DNA of 64,000 nt from Streptomyces galbus (GCF_005280195.1 NZ_SZPR01000023.1:91363-155362); one strand, 5' to 3'; shown: positions 56,136-64,000, counted from the stretch's first letter. The notes: generated by a model from the sequence alone, not told the origin. A program made the numbers and translations.

Positions 56136-57499
56136 TGCGGGCCTCCTGGGGGGTCCTCGGGGGTCTGTGGAGCGGGGGGCGCTTCGCGGGGTGCGGAGGG
56201 GTCGGGCTGGGCGTCAGGTCCGGGCTGGGCGTCGGGCCCGGGCTGGGCGTCGGGTTGGGGCTGAGCCTCAGACCCGGGGTGGGCCTCAGCTCCCGGCTGG
56301 ACCTCAGGTCCGGGCTTTGCCTCCGGTTCGGGCTTCGCCTCCGGTCCGGGCTGGGGTTCCGGTTGAGCCTCGGGCTCCGGTTCGTCGAAGGCCGGGCGGG
56401 CGTGGTGCCACGGGGCGTCGGCGCTGCGGGGGGTCGTCGCGGGGCGGTGCGGGGACACGCCGGGGGTCGCGGGGCCCTGGGCACGCTGGGAAGCGGAGCC
56501 CTGGGAAGCGCTGCGGGCACGACGGGGTCCGGACGGGGCGGCCGGAGGTGCCTCCGCGCCCGTGTCCTCGCCCGAAGGGGCGGCGGCAGCTTGGCTGACC
56601 GAACTCTCCCCTGCCGTGCGGGTGCGCCTCGGGGCGGGGGCGGGCGTCGTACCGGCCTCCGCTCCTGCGTCCGCGCCGGTAACCGGTCCCGTACCCGTAC
56701 CCCTACCCGTGTCCGTGCCCGCGTCGGCAGGGGGCGGGGCCTGGCTCGCCGAGCCCTGGGTCGCTGTACGGGTGCGCCGCGGTGCGGGAGCAGGCGTCGT
56801 GCCCGCGGCCTCGTCGGTGACGGGCGTCGTCTGGCTCGCCGAGCCCTCCGCTGTCGTGCGGGTGCGGCGGGGCGGGCGGTCCGTGGTGGAGCGGGGTGCG
56901 GTGCGGGCGGGGCGGGTCGGGGCCGGGGGGAGCTGGCCCTTCAGGGGGCCCCACTCGTTGGGGTCGGGGACGCCCGGGGGGAGCATCTGGCGGCGCTTGG
57001 GGCCGCCGTGGTCGGACTCGCCGGGTTCCTTCGCGCCGGGCCATGCCTTGGCGACGCGGGCGGCGAGGACGAAGTCCTTGCGCAGGGGGTGGCCCTCGAA
57101 GTTGTCCGGGAGGAGGAGGTGGTCGAGCCCCGGGTGGCCGGTGAAGTCGACGCCGAACATCTCGTGGGTCTCGCGCTCGTGCCAGGCGGCGCCGGCGTAG
57201 ACGCCGACGGCCGACGGCAGGGCCGGTGCCGCGTGCGGGACGGTGGTGCGCAGCAGCAGACGGCGTACCGGTGTGAGGGAGGCGAGGTGGGCGCAGACGC
57301 GGAAGCCGACGCCCACTTCGTCGACGGCGCTGAGCCAGTCGAAGTAGGTGCAGGTCAGCTCGTCGCGGGCGGTGCGCAGGGCGTCGAGCCAGGCGGTGGG
57401 CGGGACGTCCACGGTGAGGACGGCGTAGGACTCCTCGGCCGTGGCCTCGGGGCCGAACAGGTCCTCGGCGGGGGCCGGCAGCCAGCCGACGGTCGTCAT
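56132..57499 (-). CDS. nuoC: Complex I subunit NuoC with long repetitive C-terminal tail (second cluster)
   Basis: 455 residues. Residues 1-~150 are a normal NuoC (30-kDa) domain, ending with AWHERETHEMFGVDFTGHPG and LLPDNFEGHPLRKDF. Residues ~190-455 are unique: four copies of a ~15-residue motif RRTRT...GSASQ, then Pro/Glu/Gln repeats such as PGPDAQPGPDAQP. The tail looks disordered and may be wall- or partner-interacting. No NuoD follows, although it always accompanies NuoC in the standard operon; nuoH comes directly after. Confidence 0.9.
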   Translation of the reverse strand: MTTVGWLPAPAEDLFGPEATAEESYAVLTVDVPPTAWLDALRTARDELTCTYFDWLSAVDEVGVGFRVCAHLASLTPVRRLLLRTTVPHAAPALPSAVGVYAGAAWHERETHEMFGVDFTGHPGLDHLLLPDNFEGHPLRKDFVLAARVAKAWPGAKEPGESDHGGPKRRQMLPPGVPDPNEWGPLKGQLPPAPTRPARTAPRSTTDRPPRRTRTTAEGSASQTTPVTDEAAGTTPAPAPRRTRTATQGSASQAPPPADAGTDTGRGTGTGPVTGADAGAEAGTTPAPAPRRTRTAGESSVSQAAAAPSGEDTGAEAPPAAPSGPRRARSASQGSASQRAQGPATPGVSPHRPATTPRSADAPWHHARPAFDEPEPEAQPEPQPGPEAKPEPEAKPGPEVQPGAEAHPGSEAQPQPDAQPGPDAQPGPDAQPDPSAPREAPPAPQTPEDPPGGPQ

Positions 57500-58161
57500 C
57501 GGGCCTCCCCCGCGCCGTTCCCGGGGGCCGGCGGCTTGACCAGGTCGGACTGGAGGGCGGCGACGGAGGGGCGGGCCGGGGTGCCGTAGCGCTCGCCCAG
57601 GGACTCGCGCGCGATCTTCTCCTGGAGCTTGAGGATGCCCTGGAGCAGGGCCTCGGGGCGCGGCGGGCAGCCGGGGACGTAGACGTCGACCGGGATGATC
57701 TGGTCGACGCCCTTGGTCACCGCGTAGGAGTCCCAGTAGGGGCCGCCGCAGTTGCTGCACGCGCCGAAGGAGATGACGTACTTCGGCTCGGGCATCTGCT
57801 CGTACAGGCGCTTGACGGCGGGGGCCATCTTGTCGGTGACCGTGCCGGAGACGACCATCAGGTCGGCCTGGCGCGGGCCCGGGGCGAAGGGGATCACGCC
57901 GAGGCGGATGAAGTCGTGGCGGGCCATGGACGCGGCGATGAACTCGATGGCGCAGCAGGCCAGGCCGAAGTTGAAGACCCAGAGCGAGTAGCGGCGACCC
58001 CAGTTGAGGACCACCTTCATGGGCTCGGGGGCGAGGCGGGCGAGCGAGCCGAGCCGCTTGGGCTCGGGCAGCAGCACCGGCTCGGGTGCGGGGTGCGGTT
58101 CCGGCGCGGTCCCCGGCTCCGTGGCGGCCGGGCGCGCGTCGGCGGACGGGTTCACGTCCAT
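57496..58161 (-). CDS. nuoB: Complex I subunit NuoB (second cluster)
   Basis: 221 residues. N2-cluster ligands are all there: C69-C70 (GLACCAIEF), C135 (FGACSNCGG) and C165 (VPGCPPRPE). N-terminal ~40 residues are Pro/Glu-rich. N2 is the last iron-sulphur cluster before quinone. Overlaps nuoA by 10 nt and nuoC by 4 nt. Confidence 0.95.
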   Translation of the reverse strand: MDVNPSADARPAATEPGTAPEPHPAPEPVLLPEPKRLGSLARLAPEPMKVVLNWGRRYSLWVFNFGLACCAIEFIAASMARHDFIRLGVIPFAPGPRQADLMVVSGTVTDKMAPAVKRLYEQMPEPKYVISFGACSNCGGPYWDSYAVTKGVDQIIPVDVYVPGCPPRPEALLQGILKLQEKIARESLGERYGTPARPSVAALQSDLVKPPAPGNGAGEAR

Positions 58162-58586
58162 GCCAGGACGCCCTTCTTGTATGCGTACAGCAGGCCCACG
58201 GTGAGGAAGCCGAGGAAGATGAACATCTCCACGAGCGTGGTCGCGCCGTAGCCGGGCGCGGCGAACACCGTCGCCCACGGGAAGAGGAAGATCGAGTCGA
58301 CGGCGAAGACGACGTAGAGGAAGGCGTAGACGTAGTAGCGGACCTGGGTGTGGGCCCAGCCCTCGCCGACGGGGTCGACGCCGCACTCGTAGGTGAGGAG
58401 TTTCTCGGGGGTCGGGACCACCGGGCGCAGCAGGCGTCCGGCGCCGAAGGCGACGGCGACGAACAGCACGCCCACGACGGCCAGCAGGCCGACGACCGAG
58501 TACGACTCGAAGTAGCCCGCCGCGACGACGGTCGGCTCTCGCAGCGTCTCCCGCAACGTCCGCCCCTCGCTCCCTGCCCTCGACAC
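58152..58586 (-). CDS. nuoA: Complex I subunit NuoA (second cluster)
   Basis: 144 residues with three membrane helices; EKLLTYECGVDPVGEGWAHT and FLYVVFAVDSIFLFPWATVF are family segments. GTG start at 58586 without a strong ribosome site; leader only ~17 nt if the promoter is right. First gene of the operon; the sensor kinase pair is divergent from it. Confidence 0.94.
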   Translation of the reverse strand: MSRAGSEGRTLRETLREPTVVAAGYFESYSVVGLLAVVGVLFVAVAFGAGRLLRPVVPTPEKLLTYECGVDPVGEGWAHTQVRYYVYAFLYVVFAVDSIFLFPWATVFAAPGYGATTLVEMFIFLGFLTVGLLYAYKKGVLAWT

Positions 58587-58609
58587 GTCCGACGATCTGT
58601 ACGCACGCG

Positions 58610-58637
58610 AGTCTAGGGCCTGCTAAAGAGACCGTAA
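58610..58637 (-). promoter_or_regulatory. Candidate nuo operon promoter
   Basis: A perfect -10 TAGACT on the minus strand (58615-58610), with a poor -35 TTACGG (58637-58632) 16 bp upstream. A weak -35 with a strong -10 often indicates an activator; the nearby response regulator is a candidate, by inference only. Confidence 0.4.
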
Positions 58638-58739
58638 GCAGCCCGTCACGCCTCGGGATGCTGGGGTGGGGTTTTCCCCCGTCCGCCCGGGCGGCGAACT
58701 CCATGGCGCGCGGCTCCGGCGCGCGGCACGCTAACGCAT

Positions 58740-59951
58740 ATGACCGCACCCGCACCCGCACCGGCCCTCACCCCGCGGCGGGGCGTCGCGCCCGGCGCCG
58801 ACGCCCCGCTGCCCCCGCCCCGCCTCGCCTACGACGCGCAGACGTGGAAGGAGATCGCCCATCTGCTGGCGAACCTGCCGCTGTCGCTGGCCGGGTTCGT
58901 GTACGTGATGACGGTGACCTTCACGGGCGCCATGCTGAGCCTGACGGTGATCGGTCTGCCGCTGCTGGCGCTCGGTCTGATGGGGGCGCGGCTGCTGGGG
59001 CGGGCCGAGCGGGCGCGGGCCAGGGCGCTGCTGGGGGTGCGGATCGAGGAGCCGAGTCCGTTGCCGCTGCGCCGGGCCGGCGGTCTGCAGGGGATGTGGC
59101 TGGTCCTGAAGGACCCGGTGGGCTGGCGGACGATCCTGTACGACCTGATCCGGCTGCCGTGGGGCATCCTCACCTTCACGGTGACGCTGGCCTCGCTGTT
59201 CGTGCTGTGGCCGGTACTGCCGTTCGTGGCGCGGGGGCTGACCAACGCCGACCGGGCGATGGTGCGGGCGCTGTTGTCGCCCTCCGACGAGCTGGAGCGC
59301 CGTATCGCGGAGCTGGAGTCGGACCGGGGGGTCGTGGTCGACACCGCGGCGGCCGACCTGAGGCGCATCGAGCGGGACCTGCACGACGGGGCGCAGGCCC
59401 GGCTCGTGAACCTCGCGATGGGGCTGGGCCTGGCCAAGGAGAAGCTGCTCGAGGGGCAGGCCGACGACCAGGTGGCCGCCATGGTCGACGAGGCGCACGG
59501 CGAGGTGAAGCTGGCGCTGCGGGAGCTGCGCGACCTGGCCCGCGGCATCCATCCGGCCGTGCTGACCGACCGGGGTCTGGACGCGGCCCTGTCGTCGGTC
59601 GCCTCGCGCTGCACGGTGCCGGTGAAGGTGACGGCCGACCTGCCGTCGCGGCCGGCCGCGGCCATCGAGGGCATCGCCTACTTCACCGTCTCGGAGCTGC
59701 TGCAGAACATCAGCAAGCACAGCGGGGCGCGGCAGGCGAGCGTGGAGGTGTGGCGCTCCGACGACCGGTTGCTCGTCCAGGTCTGGGACGACGGCCACGG
59801 CGGGGCGAGCCTCGACGCCGGCAGCGGCATGCGGGGGCTCGCGGAACGCCTCGACGCGGTCGACGGCCTGTTCGTCGTGGACTCCCCGCCCGGCGGTCCG
59901 ACGACGGTGACGGCCGAGCTGCCCTGGCGGGACCGCACCGAGCAGCCGTGA
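58740..59951 (+). CDS. Sensor histidine kinase, first of a tandem pair
   Basis: 403 residues. An N-terminal membrane sensor domain (helices ~47-80 and ~140-165; PF13796-like 'Sensor'), then the HisKA_3 dimerization helix with phospho-His at 215 (RIERDLHDGAQARLVNLAM), and HATPase_c with SELLQNISKHSGA, DDGHGG and GSGMRGLAERL. NarL-partner type. A nearly identical catalytic region occurs in the next kinase. Divergent from nuoA. Confidence 0.92.
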   Translation: MTAPAPAPALTPRRGVAPGADAPLPPPRLAYDAQTWKEIAHLLANLPLSLAGFVYVMTVTFTGAMLSLTVIGLPLLALGLMGARLLGRAERARARALLGVRIEEPSPLPLRRAGGLQGMWLVLKDPVGWRTILYDLIRLPWGILTFTVTLASLFVLWPVLPFVARGLTNADRAMVRALLSPSDELERRIAELESDRGVVVDTAAADLRRIERDLHDGAQARLVNLAMGLGLAKEKLLEGQADDQVAAMVDEAHGEVKLALRELRDLARGIHPAVLTDRGLDAALSSVASRCTVPVKVTADLPSRPAAAIEGIAYFTVSELLQNISKHSGARQASVEVWRSDDRLLVQVWDDGHGGASLDAGSGMRGLAERLDAVDGLFVVDSPPGGPTTVTAELPWRDRTEQP

Positions 59952-60233
59952 CCGGGGACCGTACGCCGCGGCCCTGACCGGGGTCCCCGCGGGGCCGGCC
60001 GTGGTCGCGGGGTGGGGAAAACCCCCGGGGCAAGACGCCGACGGACCGCATGGCCCACGGGGCGCGGGTCGAGGAGGGTGGAGGTACGAGGCCACCCGGA
60101 CGGGCAGCGCTCCGGCGCGTACGAGGCGTACGAGGCGTACGAGGCGTACGAGGCCACCCGGGCCGACAGCCCCGGCACGACCGGCAAGCGGCAGACCAGG
60201 CAAGCGGCAGACGAGCAGAAACGGACCACGCCG
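59952..60233 (+). repeat. Repeat-rich spacer between the two kinases
   Basis: 282 bp. Four tandem GCGTACGAG copies (60117-60152) follow a distant copy of GTACGAGGCCACCCGG (60084-60099; again 60146-60161). A second direct repeat CAAGCGGCAGAC sits at 60185-60196 and 60201-60212. It is open in the frame of the second kinase, giving EAYEAYEAYEAYEA, but with no ribosome site. It may hold regulatory sites or be an in-frame leader. Confidence 0.6.
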
Positions 60234-61616
60234 ATGACCACGGAGTACGGACGGTACGCCGAGCACTACGGGCCGGCGCGCGAACCCGCGGGCGAGTGGG
60301 GACGCGAGCGGGGCCACCTGCTGCCCGCCGGGCTGCGGGCGCCCTTCGAGGGGCGGAGCTGGCGCGAGTTCGCGTACGTGCTGACCAGCCTGCCGATCAG
60401 CGTCGTGCTGTTCACGTACGCCGTGACGATGGTGGCGCTGGGCGCGGGGCTGCTGGTGACGTTCCTCGGCGTGCCGGTGCTGGCGGCGGCGCTGGCCGGC
60501 TGCCGGGGCTTGGGGGCGCTGGAGCGGGCGCGGGCACGGGGCCTGCTGCGGCTGGAGGTGGCCGAGCCGGAGCCGTTGCGGCCGCGCGGACGGGGATTGT
60601 TCGCGTGGATGGGGGCCGTGCTGAAGAGCGGGACGTCGTGGCGGCACCTGCTGTACGCGGTGCTGCAGCTGCCCTGGTCGACGTTCTCGTTCGTGGTGAC
60701 GGTCAACTTCTGGGTGTACGGGTGGGCGCTGCTGACGTACCCGCTGTGGTTCTGGGTGTTCCCGGTGTACGGCGGGCAGGGCGGGCTGCAGCTCTACGGG
60801 GACGAGCAGCACAGCGTGTACCTGGACAACCCGTTCGAGATCGCGGTGACGGCGGCGGTGGGCCTGCTGTTCACGCTGGCCACGCCGTGGATCGTGCGGG
60901 CGCTGACCACGGTGGACCGGGTGATGGTGCACGGGCTGCTCGGGCCGTCGAAGCTGGCGTCGCGGGTGGTGGAGCTGGAGTCGGACCGGGGGGTCGTGGT
61001 CGACACCGCGGCGGCCGACCTGCGGCGCATCGAGCGGGATCTGCACGACGGGGCGCAGGCCCGGCTGGTGAACCTCGCCATGGACCTGGGGCTCGCGAAG
61101 GAGAAGCTGCGCGAGGACCCGCAGGAGGCCGCGCGGATGGTGGACGAGGCGCACGGCGAGGTGAAGACGGCGCTGCAGGAACTGCGCGACCTGGCCCGCG
61201 GCATCCATCCGGCCGTCCTCACCGACCGGGGCCTGGACGCGGCGCTGTCGTCGGTCGCCTCGCGCTGCACGGTGCCGGTGCGGGTGGAGGTGGACCTGGC
61301 GGAGCGGCCGGCGCCCGCCATCGAGGGCATCGCGTACTTCACGGTCTCGGAGCTGCTGCAGAACGTCAGCAAGCACAGTGGCGCCCGCGGGGCGTCGGTG
61401 GAGGTGTGGCGGGCCGGCGACCGGCTGATGGTGCAGGTCGTCGACGACGGCACCGGTGGGGCCGACGCGGCCGGGGGCTCCGGCCTGGCGGGACTGTCCG
61501 GACGGCTGGACGCGGTGGACGGCATCCTGGTGGTGGACTCGCCGGCGGGCGGCCCCACGCGGGTGACGGCGGAACTGCCGTGGCGGGGTGCGGTGGGGAT
61601 GAGCGCCGCGGGCTGA
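60234..61616 (+). CDS. Sensor histidine kinase, second of a tandem pair
   Basis: 460 residues from MTTEYGRYAEHYGPAREPAG. Sensor membrane domain with four helices (~48-90 and ~145-180, ~205-222), longer extracytoplasmic loop than its partner (YGGQGGLQLYGDEQHSVYLD), HisKA_3 with His271 (IERDLHDGAQARLVNLAMDL), and HATPase_c with DDGTGGAD and GSGLAGLSGRL. At the DNA level 51 nt around the H-box are identical to the first kinase. Start choice uncertain, since the frame continues upstream through repeats. Confidence 0.88.
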   Translation: MTTEYGRYAEHYGPAREPAGEWGRERGHLLPAGLRAPFEGRSWREFAYVLTSLPISVVLFTYAVTMVALGAGLLVTFLGVPVLAAALAGCRGLGALERARARGLLRLEVAEPEPLRPRGRGLFAWMGAVLKSGTSWRHLLYAVLQLPWSTFSFVVTVNFWVYGWALLTYPLWFWVFPVYGGQGGLQLYGDEQHSVYLDNPFEIAVTAAVGLLFTLATPWIVRALTTVDRVMVHGLLGPSKLASRVVELESDRGVVVDTAAADLRRIERDLHDGAQARLVNLAMDLGLAKEKLREDPQEAARMVDEAHGEVKTALQELRDLARGIHPAVLTDRGLDAALSSVASRCTVPVRVEVDLAERPAPAIEGIAYFTVSELLQNVSKHSGARGASVEVWRAGDRLMVQVVDDGTGGADAAGGSGLAGLSGRLDAVDGILVVDSPAGGPTRVTAELPWRGAVGMSAAG

Positions 61617-61644
61617 GCATCGCGGCATGAGCGCCGCGGGCTGA
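61599..61644 (+). repeat. Direct repeat of the kinase stop region
   Basis: ATGAGCGCCGCGGGCTGA occurs at 61599-61616 (the last codons of the second kinase, MSAAG-stop) and again at 61627-61644. The second copy is noncoding, a local duplication. Confidence 0.75.
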
Positions 61645-61882
61645 AGGTCGTCGGGTGGCCGAGGGGCGGCCGGGGCGGAGGTCCCCGGCCGCCCCTCGCA
61701 CGGCGCCCCGGCCACGTCGCCCCGGCCACCCTCCTCCCACGTCGCCCCGACCGCTCGCGCCGGTTCTCCTTTCTGTCCGGACCCGTTTGCTGGAATGCTG
61801 GGGTTCACCCCGGGCGGGTCGCGTGACGGGAGTCGGCCCGGTGGGGACGCCGGTGCGGGGGGACAAGATCGTGGAGGACAGG

Positions 61883-62542
61883 GTGCGGGTCGTCATCGCC
61901 GAGGACTCGGTGTTGTTGCGCGAAGGGCTGACGCGGCTGCTCACCGACCGCGGGCACGAGGTCGTCGCCGGGGTCGGGGACGCCGAGGCGCTGGTGAAGA
62001 CGATCACCGAGCTGCACGCCGAGCAGGCGCTGCCCGACGTCGTCGTGGCCGACGTGCGGATGCCGCCCACGCACACCGACGAGGGCGTACGGGCCGCCGT
62101 ACAGCTGCGGCGGACGCATCCCGGGCTCGGCGTGCTCGTGCTGTCGCAGTACGTGGAGGAGCGGTACGCCACCGAGCTGCTCGCCGGTTCCAGCAGGGGC
62201 GTCGGCTACCTGCTGAAGGACCGGGTGGCCGAGGTGCGCGAGTTCGTCGACGCGGTGGTGCGCGTGGCCGAGGGCGGTACGGCGCTGGACCCGGAGGTGG
62301 TCGCGCAGCTGCTCGGGCGCAGCCGCAAGCAGGACGTGCTCGCGGGTCTCACCCCGCGCGAGCGCGAGGTGCTGGGCCTGATGGCCGAGGGCCGCACCAA
62401 CTCGGCGATCGCCAAGCAGCTCGTGGTGAGCGACGGCGCCGTGGAGAAGCACGTCAGCAACATCTTCCTCAAGCTGGGCCTGTCCCCGAGCGAGGGCGAC
62501 CACCGCCGGGTGCTGGCCGTGCTGACCTACCTCAACTCCTGA
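61883..62542 (+). CDS. NarL/LuxR-type response regulator
   Basis: 219 residues. Receiver domain: VRVVIAEDSVLLREGLTRLL, phospho-acceptor D57 (VVVADVRMP), switch VLSQYVEE, Lys in GYLLKDRV. C-terminal LuxR helix-turn-helix: LTPREREVLGLMAEGRTNSA followed by VVSDGAVEKHVSNIFLKL. I chose GTG at 61883 for its GGAGG 5 nt upstream; GTG at 61871 is possible. Likely partner of one or both kinases, and a candidate regulator of nuo and the downstream oxidoreductase. Confidence 0.93.
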   Translation: MRVVIAEDSVLLREGLTRLLTDRGHEVVAGVGDAEALVKTITELHAEQALPDVVVADVRMPPTHTDEGVRAAVQLRRTHPGLGVLVLSQYVEERYATELLAGSSRGVGYLLKDRVAEVREFVDAVVRVAEGGTALDPEVVAQLLGRSRKQDVLAGLTPREREVLGLMAEGRTNSAIAKQLVVSDGAVEKHVSNIFLKLGLSPSEGDHRRVLAVLTYLNS

Positions 62543-62645
62543 CACCCGGGACCGCCCGGTGACCGGAAGGTGAGACGAAGCGGTGTCGGTCGGGGCGAAT
62601 GGCCCGGGAAGGCGACCCTTACCGACGTAGGGTTGAACGTGGGAC

Positions 62646-62661
62646 GGCCTTCGGGAAGGCC
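62646..62661 (+). other. Short hairpin before the oxidoreductase gene
   Basis: GGCCTT (62646-62651) with AAGGCC (62656-62661) and loop CGGG, 37 bp upstream of the start codon. A TAGGGT hexamer, possible -10, lies 18 bp before it with no good -35. Confidence 0.3.
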
Positions 62662-62697
62662 GCTCCCCGACAGCCGCCTCGAGGGAGGTCCAGTTCA

Positions 62698-64000
62698 GTG
62701 ACCAGTCAGGTCAGCAGCCCAGCGGAGCAGGCCGACGGAACCGTCGTGGGAGAGCAGCGCAAACCGGCCGGGACCAAGGACGTCCGTCGCCTCGACCGGG
62801 TGATCATCAGGTTCGCGGGGGACTCCGGTGACGGCATGCAGCTCACCGGTGACCGTTTCACGTCGGAGACGGCCTCCTTCGGGAACGATCTGTCCACGCT
62901 CCCCAACTTCCCCGCCGAGATCCGCGCCCCCGCCGGCACCCTCCCCGGCGTCTCCTCGTTCCAGCTGCACTTCGCCGACCACGACATCCTCACCCCCGGG
63001 GACGCGCCGAACGTCCTGGTCGCCATGAACCCCGCGGCGCTGAAGGCGAACATCGCCGATGTGCCGCGCGGCGCCGAGATCATCGTCAACACGGACGAGT
63101 TCACCAAGCGGGCGATGCAGAAGGTCGGCTACGCGGTCTCGCCGCTGGAGGACGGCTCGCTGGACGGCTACCACGTGCACCCGGTGCCGCTGACGACGCT
63201 GACGGTGGAGGCGCTGAAGGACTTCGACCTCAGCCGCAAGGAGGCCGAGCGCAGCAAGAACATGTTCGCGCTGGGTCTGCTGTCGTGGATGTACCACCGG
63301 CCGACCGAGGGAACGGAGAGGTTCCTGCGGACCAAGTTCGCGAAGAAGCCGGCCATCGCGGAGGCGAACATCGCGGCGTTCAGGGCGGGCTGGAACTTCG
63401 GTGAGACGACGGAGGACTTCGCGGTCTCCTACGAGGTGGCGCCGGCCGCGCAGGCGTTCCCGGTGGGCACCTACCGCAACATCTCCGGCAACCTCGCTCT
63501 CGCCTACGGGCTGGTCACGGCCTCGCGTCAGGCGGACCTGCCGCTGTTTTTGGGCTCCTACCCGATCACCCCGGCCTCGGACATCCTGCACGAGCTGAGC
63601 CGGCACAAGAACTTCGGTGTGCGCACGTTCCAGGCGGAGGACGAGATCGCGGGGATCGGTGCGGCGCTGGGGGCGGCGTTCGGCGGTTCGCTCGCGGTGA
63701 CCACCACCTCCGGGCCGGGCGTGGCGCTGAAGTCGGAGACGATCGGCCTGGCGGTGTCCCTCGAACTCCCGCTGCTGATCGTGGACATCCAGCGCGGCGG
63801 CCCCTCGACGGGGCTGCCGACCAAGACGGAGCAGGCGGACCTGCTGCAGGCGATGTACGGCCGCAACGGTGAGGCCCCGGTCCCGGTGGTGGCGCCGAGG
63901 ACCCCGGCCGACTGCTTCGACGCGGCCCTGGAGGCCGCCCGGATCGCCCTGGTCTACCGCACGCCGGTGTTCCTGCTGTCCGACGGCTACCTCGCCAACG
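62698..64000 (+). CDS. korA: 2-oxoacid:ferredoxin oxidoreductase, alpha subunit (3' end outside window)
   Basis: The visible 434 residues are the fused gamma-alpha type. Gamma part: VIIRFAGDSGDGMQLTGDRF, NFPAEIRAPAGTLPGVSSFQ. Alpha part: GSYPITPASDILHELSRHKN, FQAEDEIAGIGAALGAAFGG, TTTSGPGVALKSE and DIQRGGPSTGLPTKTEQADL. This class decarboxylates 2-oxoglutarate or pyruvate with TPP and reduces ferredoxin. GTG start with GGGAGGT 8 nt upstream. The beta subunit should lie right after the window. Confidence 0.93.
   Translation, partial: MTSQVSSPAEQADGTVVGEQRKPAGTKDVRRLDRVIIRFAGDSGDGMQLTGDRFTSETASFGNDLSTLPNFPAEIRAPAGTLPGVSSFQLHFADHDILTPGDAPNVLVAMNPAALKANIADVPRGAEIIVNTDEFTKRAMQKVGYAVSPLEDGSLDGYHVHPVPLTTLTVEALKDFDLSRKEAERSKNMFALGLLSWMYHRPTEGTERFLRTKFAKKPAIAEANIAAFRAGWNFGETTEDFAVSYEVAPAAQAFPVGTYRNISGNLALAYGLVTASRQADLPLFLGSYPITPASDILHELSRHKNFGVRTFQAEDEIAGIGAALGAAFGGSLAVTTTSGPGVALKSETIGLAVSLELPLLIVDIQRGGPSTGLPTKTEQADLLQAMYGRNGEAPVPVVAPRTPADCFDAALEAARIALVYRTPVFLLSDGYLAN

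Noticed and set aside
56000..57499. A hidden nuoD between nuoC and nuoH
   Set aside because: All frames were considered. The nuoC tail frame runs to the nuoH start with a 4-nt overlap, and no NuoD signature is present on either strand.
60117..60152. CRISPR-like repeats
   Set aside because: Units are 9 bp with no spacers and no cas genes; this is a plain tandem repeat.
60012..60233. N-terminal extension of the second kinase starting at 60012
   Set aside because: It is in frame but begins with Arg/Pro-rich shadow sequence and tandem repeats and has no ribosome site. Kept only as a possibility.
58731..61808. 1,025-residue minus-strand open frame
   Set aside because: Antisense to both sensor kinases; its repeated sequence simply reflects the kinase duplication.

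Overview
The window is a stretch of Streptomyces-type actinobacterial chromosome. The DNA is very GC-rich with strong third-position G/C bias. GTG starts are common and rpoB has a TTG start. Family signatures fit the genus: an acidic NusG extension, a 139-residue L23, zinc-type S14 and L33, DUF1707 proteins, and UPF0336/MaoC dehydratases beside rpmG. Gene order resembles the S. coelicolor region SCO4594 to SCO4721 as I remember it; that comparison is from memory.

Layout. On the minus strand, read from about 35 kb down to 1, lies most of the transcription and translation machinery. The order is tRNA-Trp, secE, nusG, rplK, rplA; two lipoprotein paralogues (one frameshifted); rplJ, rplL, rpoB, rpoC; a four-gene insert (GT2 glycosyltransferase, PIG-V-like mannosyltransferase, DUF1707 protein, small coiled-coil membrane protein); rpsL, rpsG, fusA, tuf; two small hypothetical genes; then the complete S10 and spc operons from rpsJ to secY, with secY cut by the left edge. 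Hairpins or terminators separate most units. Promoter-like sequences are visible before rpsL, rpoB and rpsJ, and weaker ones before rplK, rplJ and nuoA.

From 35 to 46 kb is a mixed housekeeping region: an aspartate aminotransferase, an adenosine-deaminase-family enzyme, murB, a MaoC dehydratase pair next to rpmG, tRNA-Thr, tRNA-Met and tRNA-Tyr, a degenerate cytosine-deaminase-like protein, an NAD(P)-binding protein, yajQ, a GlsB/YeaQ-type membrane protein, and an APC permease. A row of five same-orientation DnaA-box matches lies at 46.77-46.85 kb, followed by a YccF protein and htpX.

From 48.3 to 64 kb is a respiratory block. A tightly overlapping nuoA-B-C-H-I-J-K-L-M-N operon lacks nuoD, E, F and G, and its NuoC carries a long repetitive tail. 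Divergently from it run two paralogous sensor kinases, one NarL-type response regulator, and the start of a 2-oxoacid:ferredoxin oxidoreductase alpha-subunit gene cut by the right edge. I infer, but cannot show, that reduced ferredoxin from this oxidoreductase could feed the NADH-module-less complex I under control of the two-component genes.

The most interesting signals are: a 25-nt element shared by the rpsJ and rpsL leaders with one mismatch; the DnaA-box array; the incomplete complex I and its neighbourhood; a CodA-like protein lacking three catalytic residues; and several tandem repeats or duplications at gene junctions.
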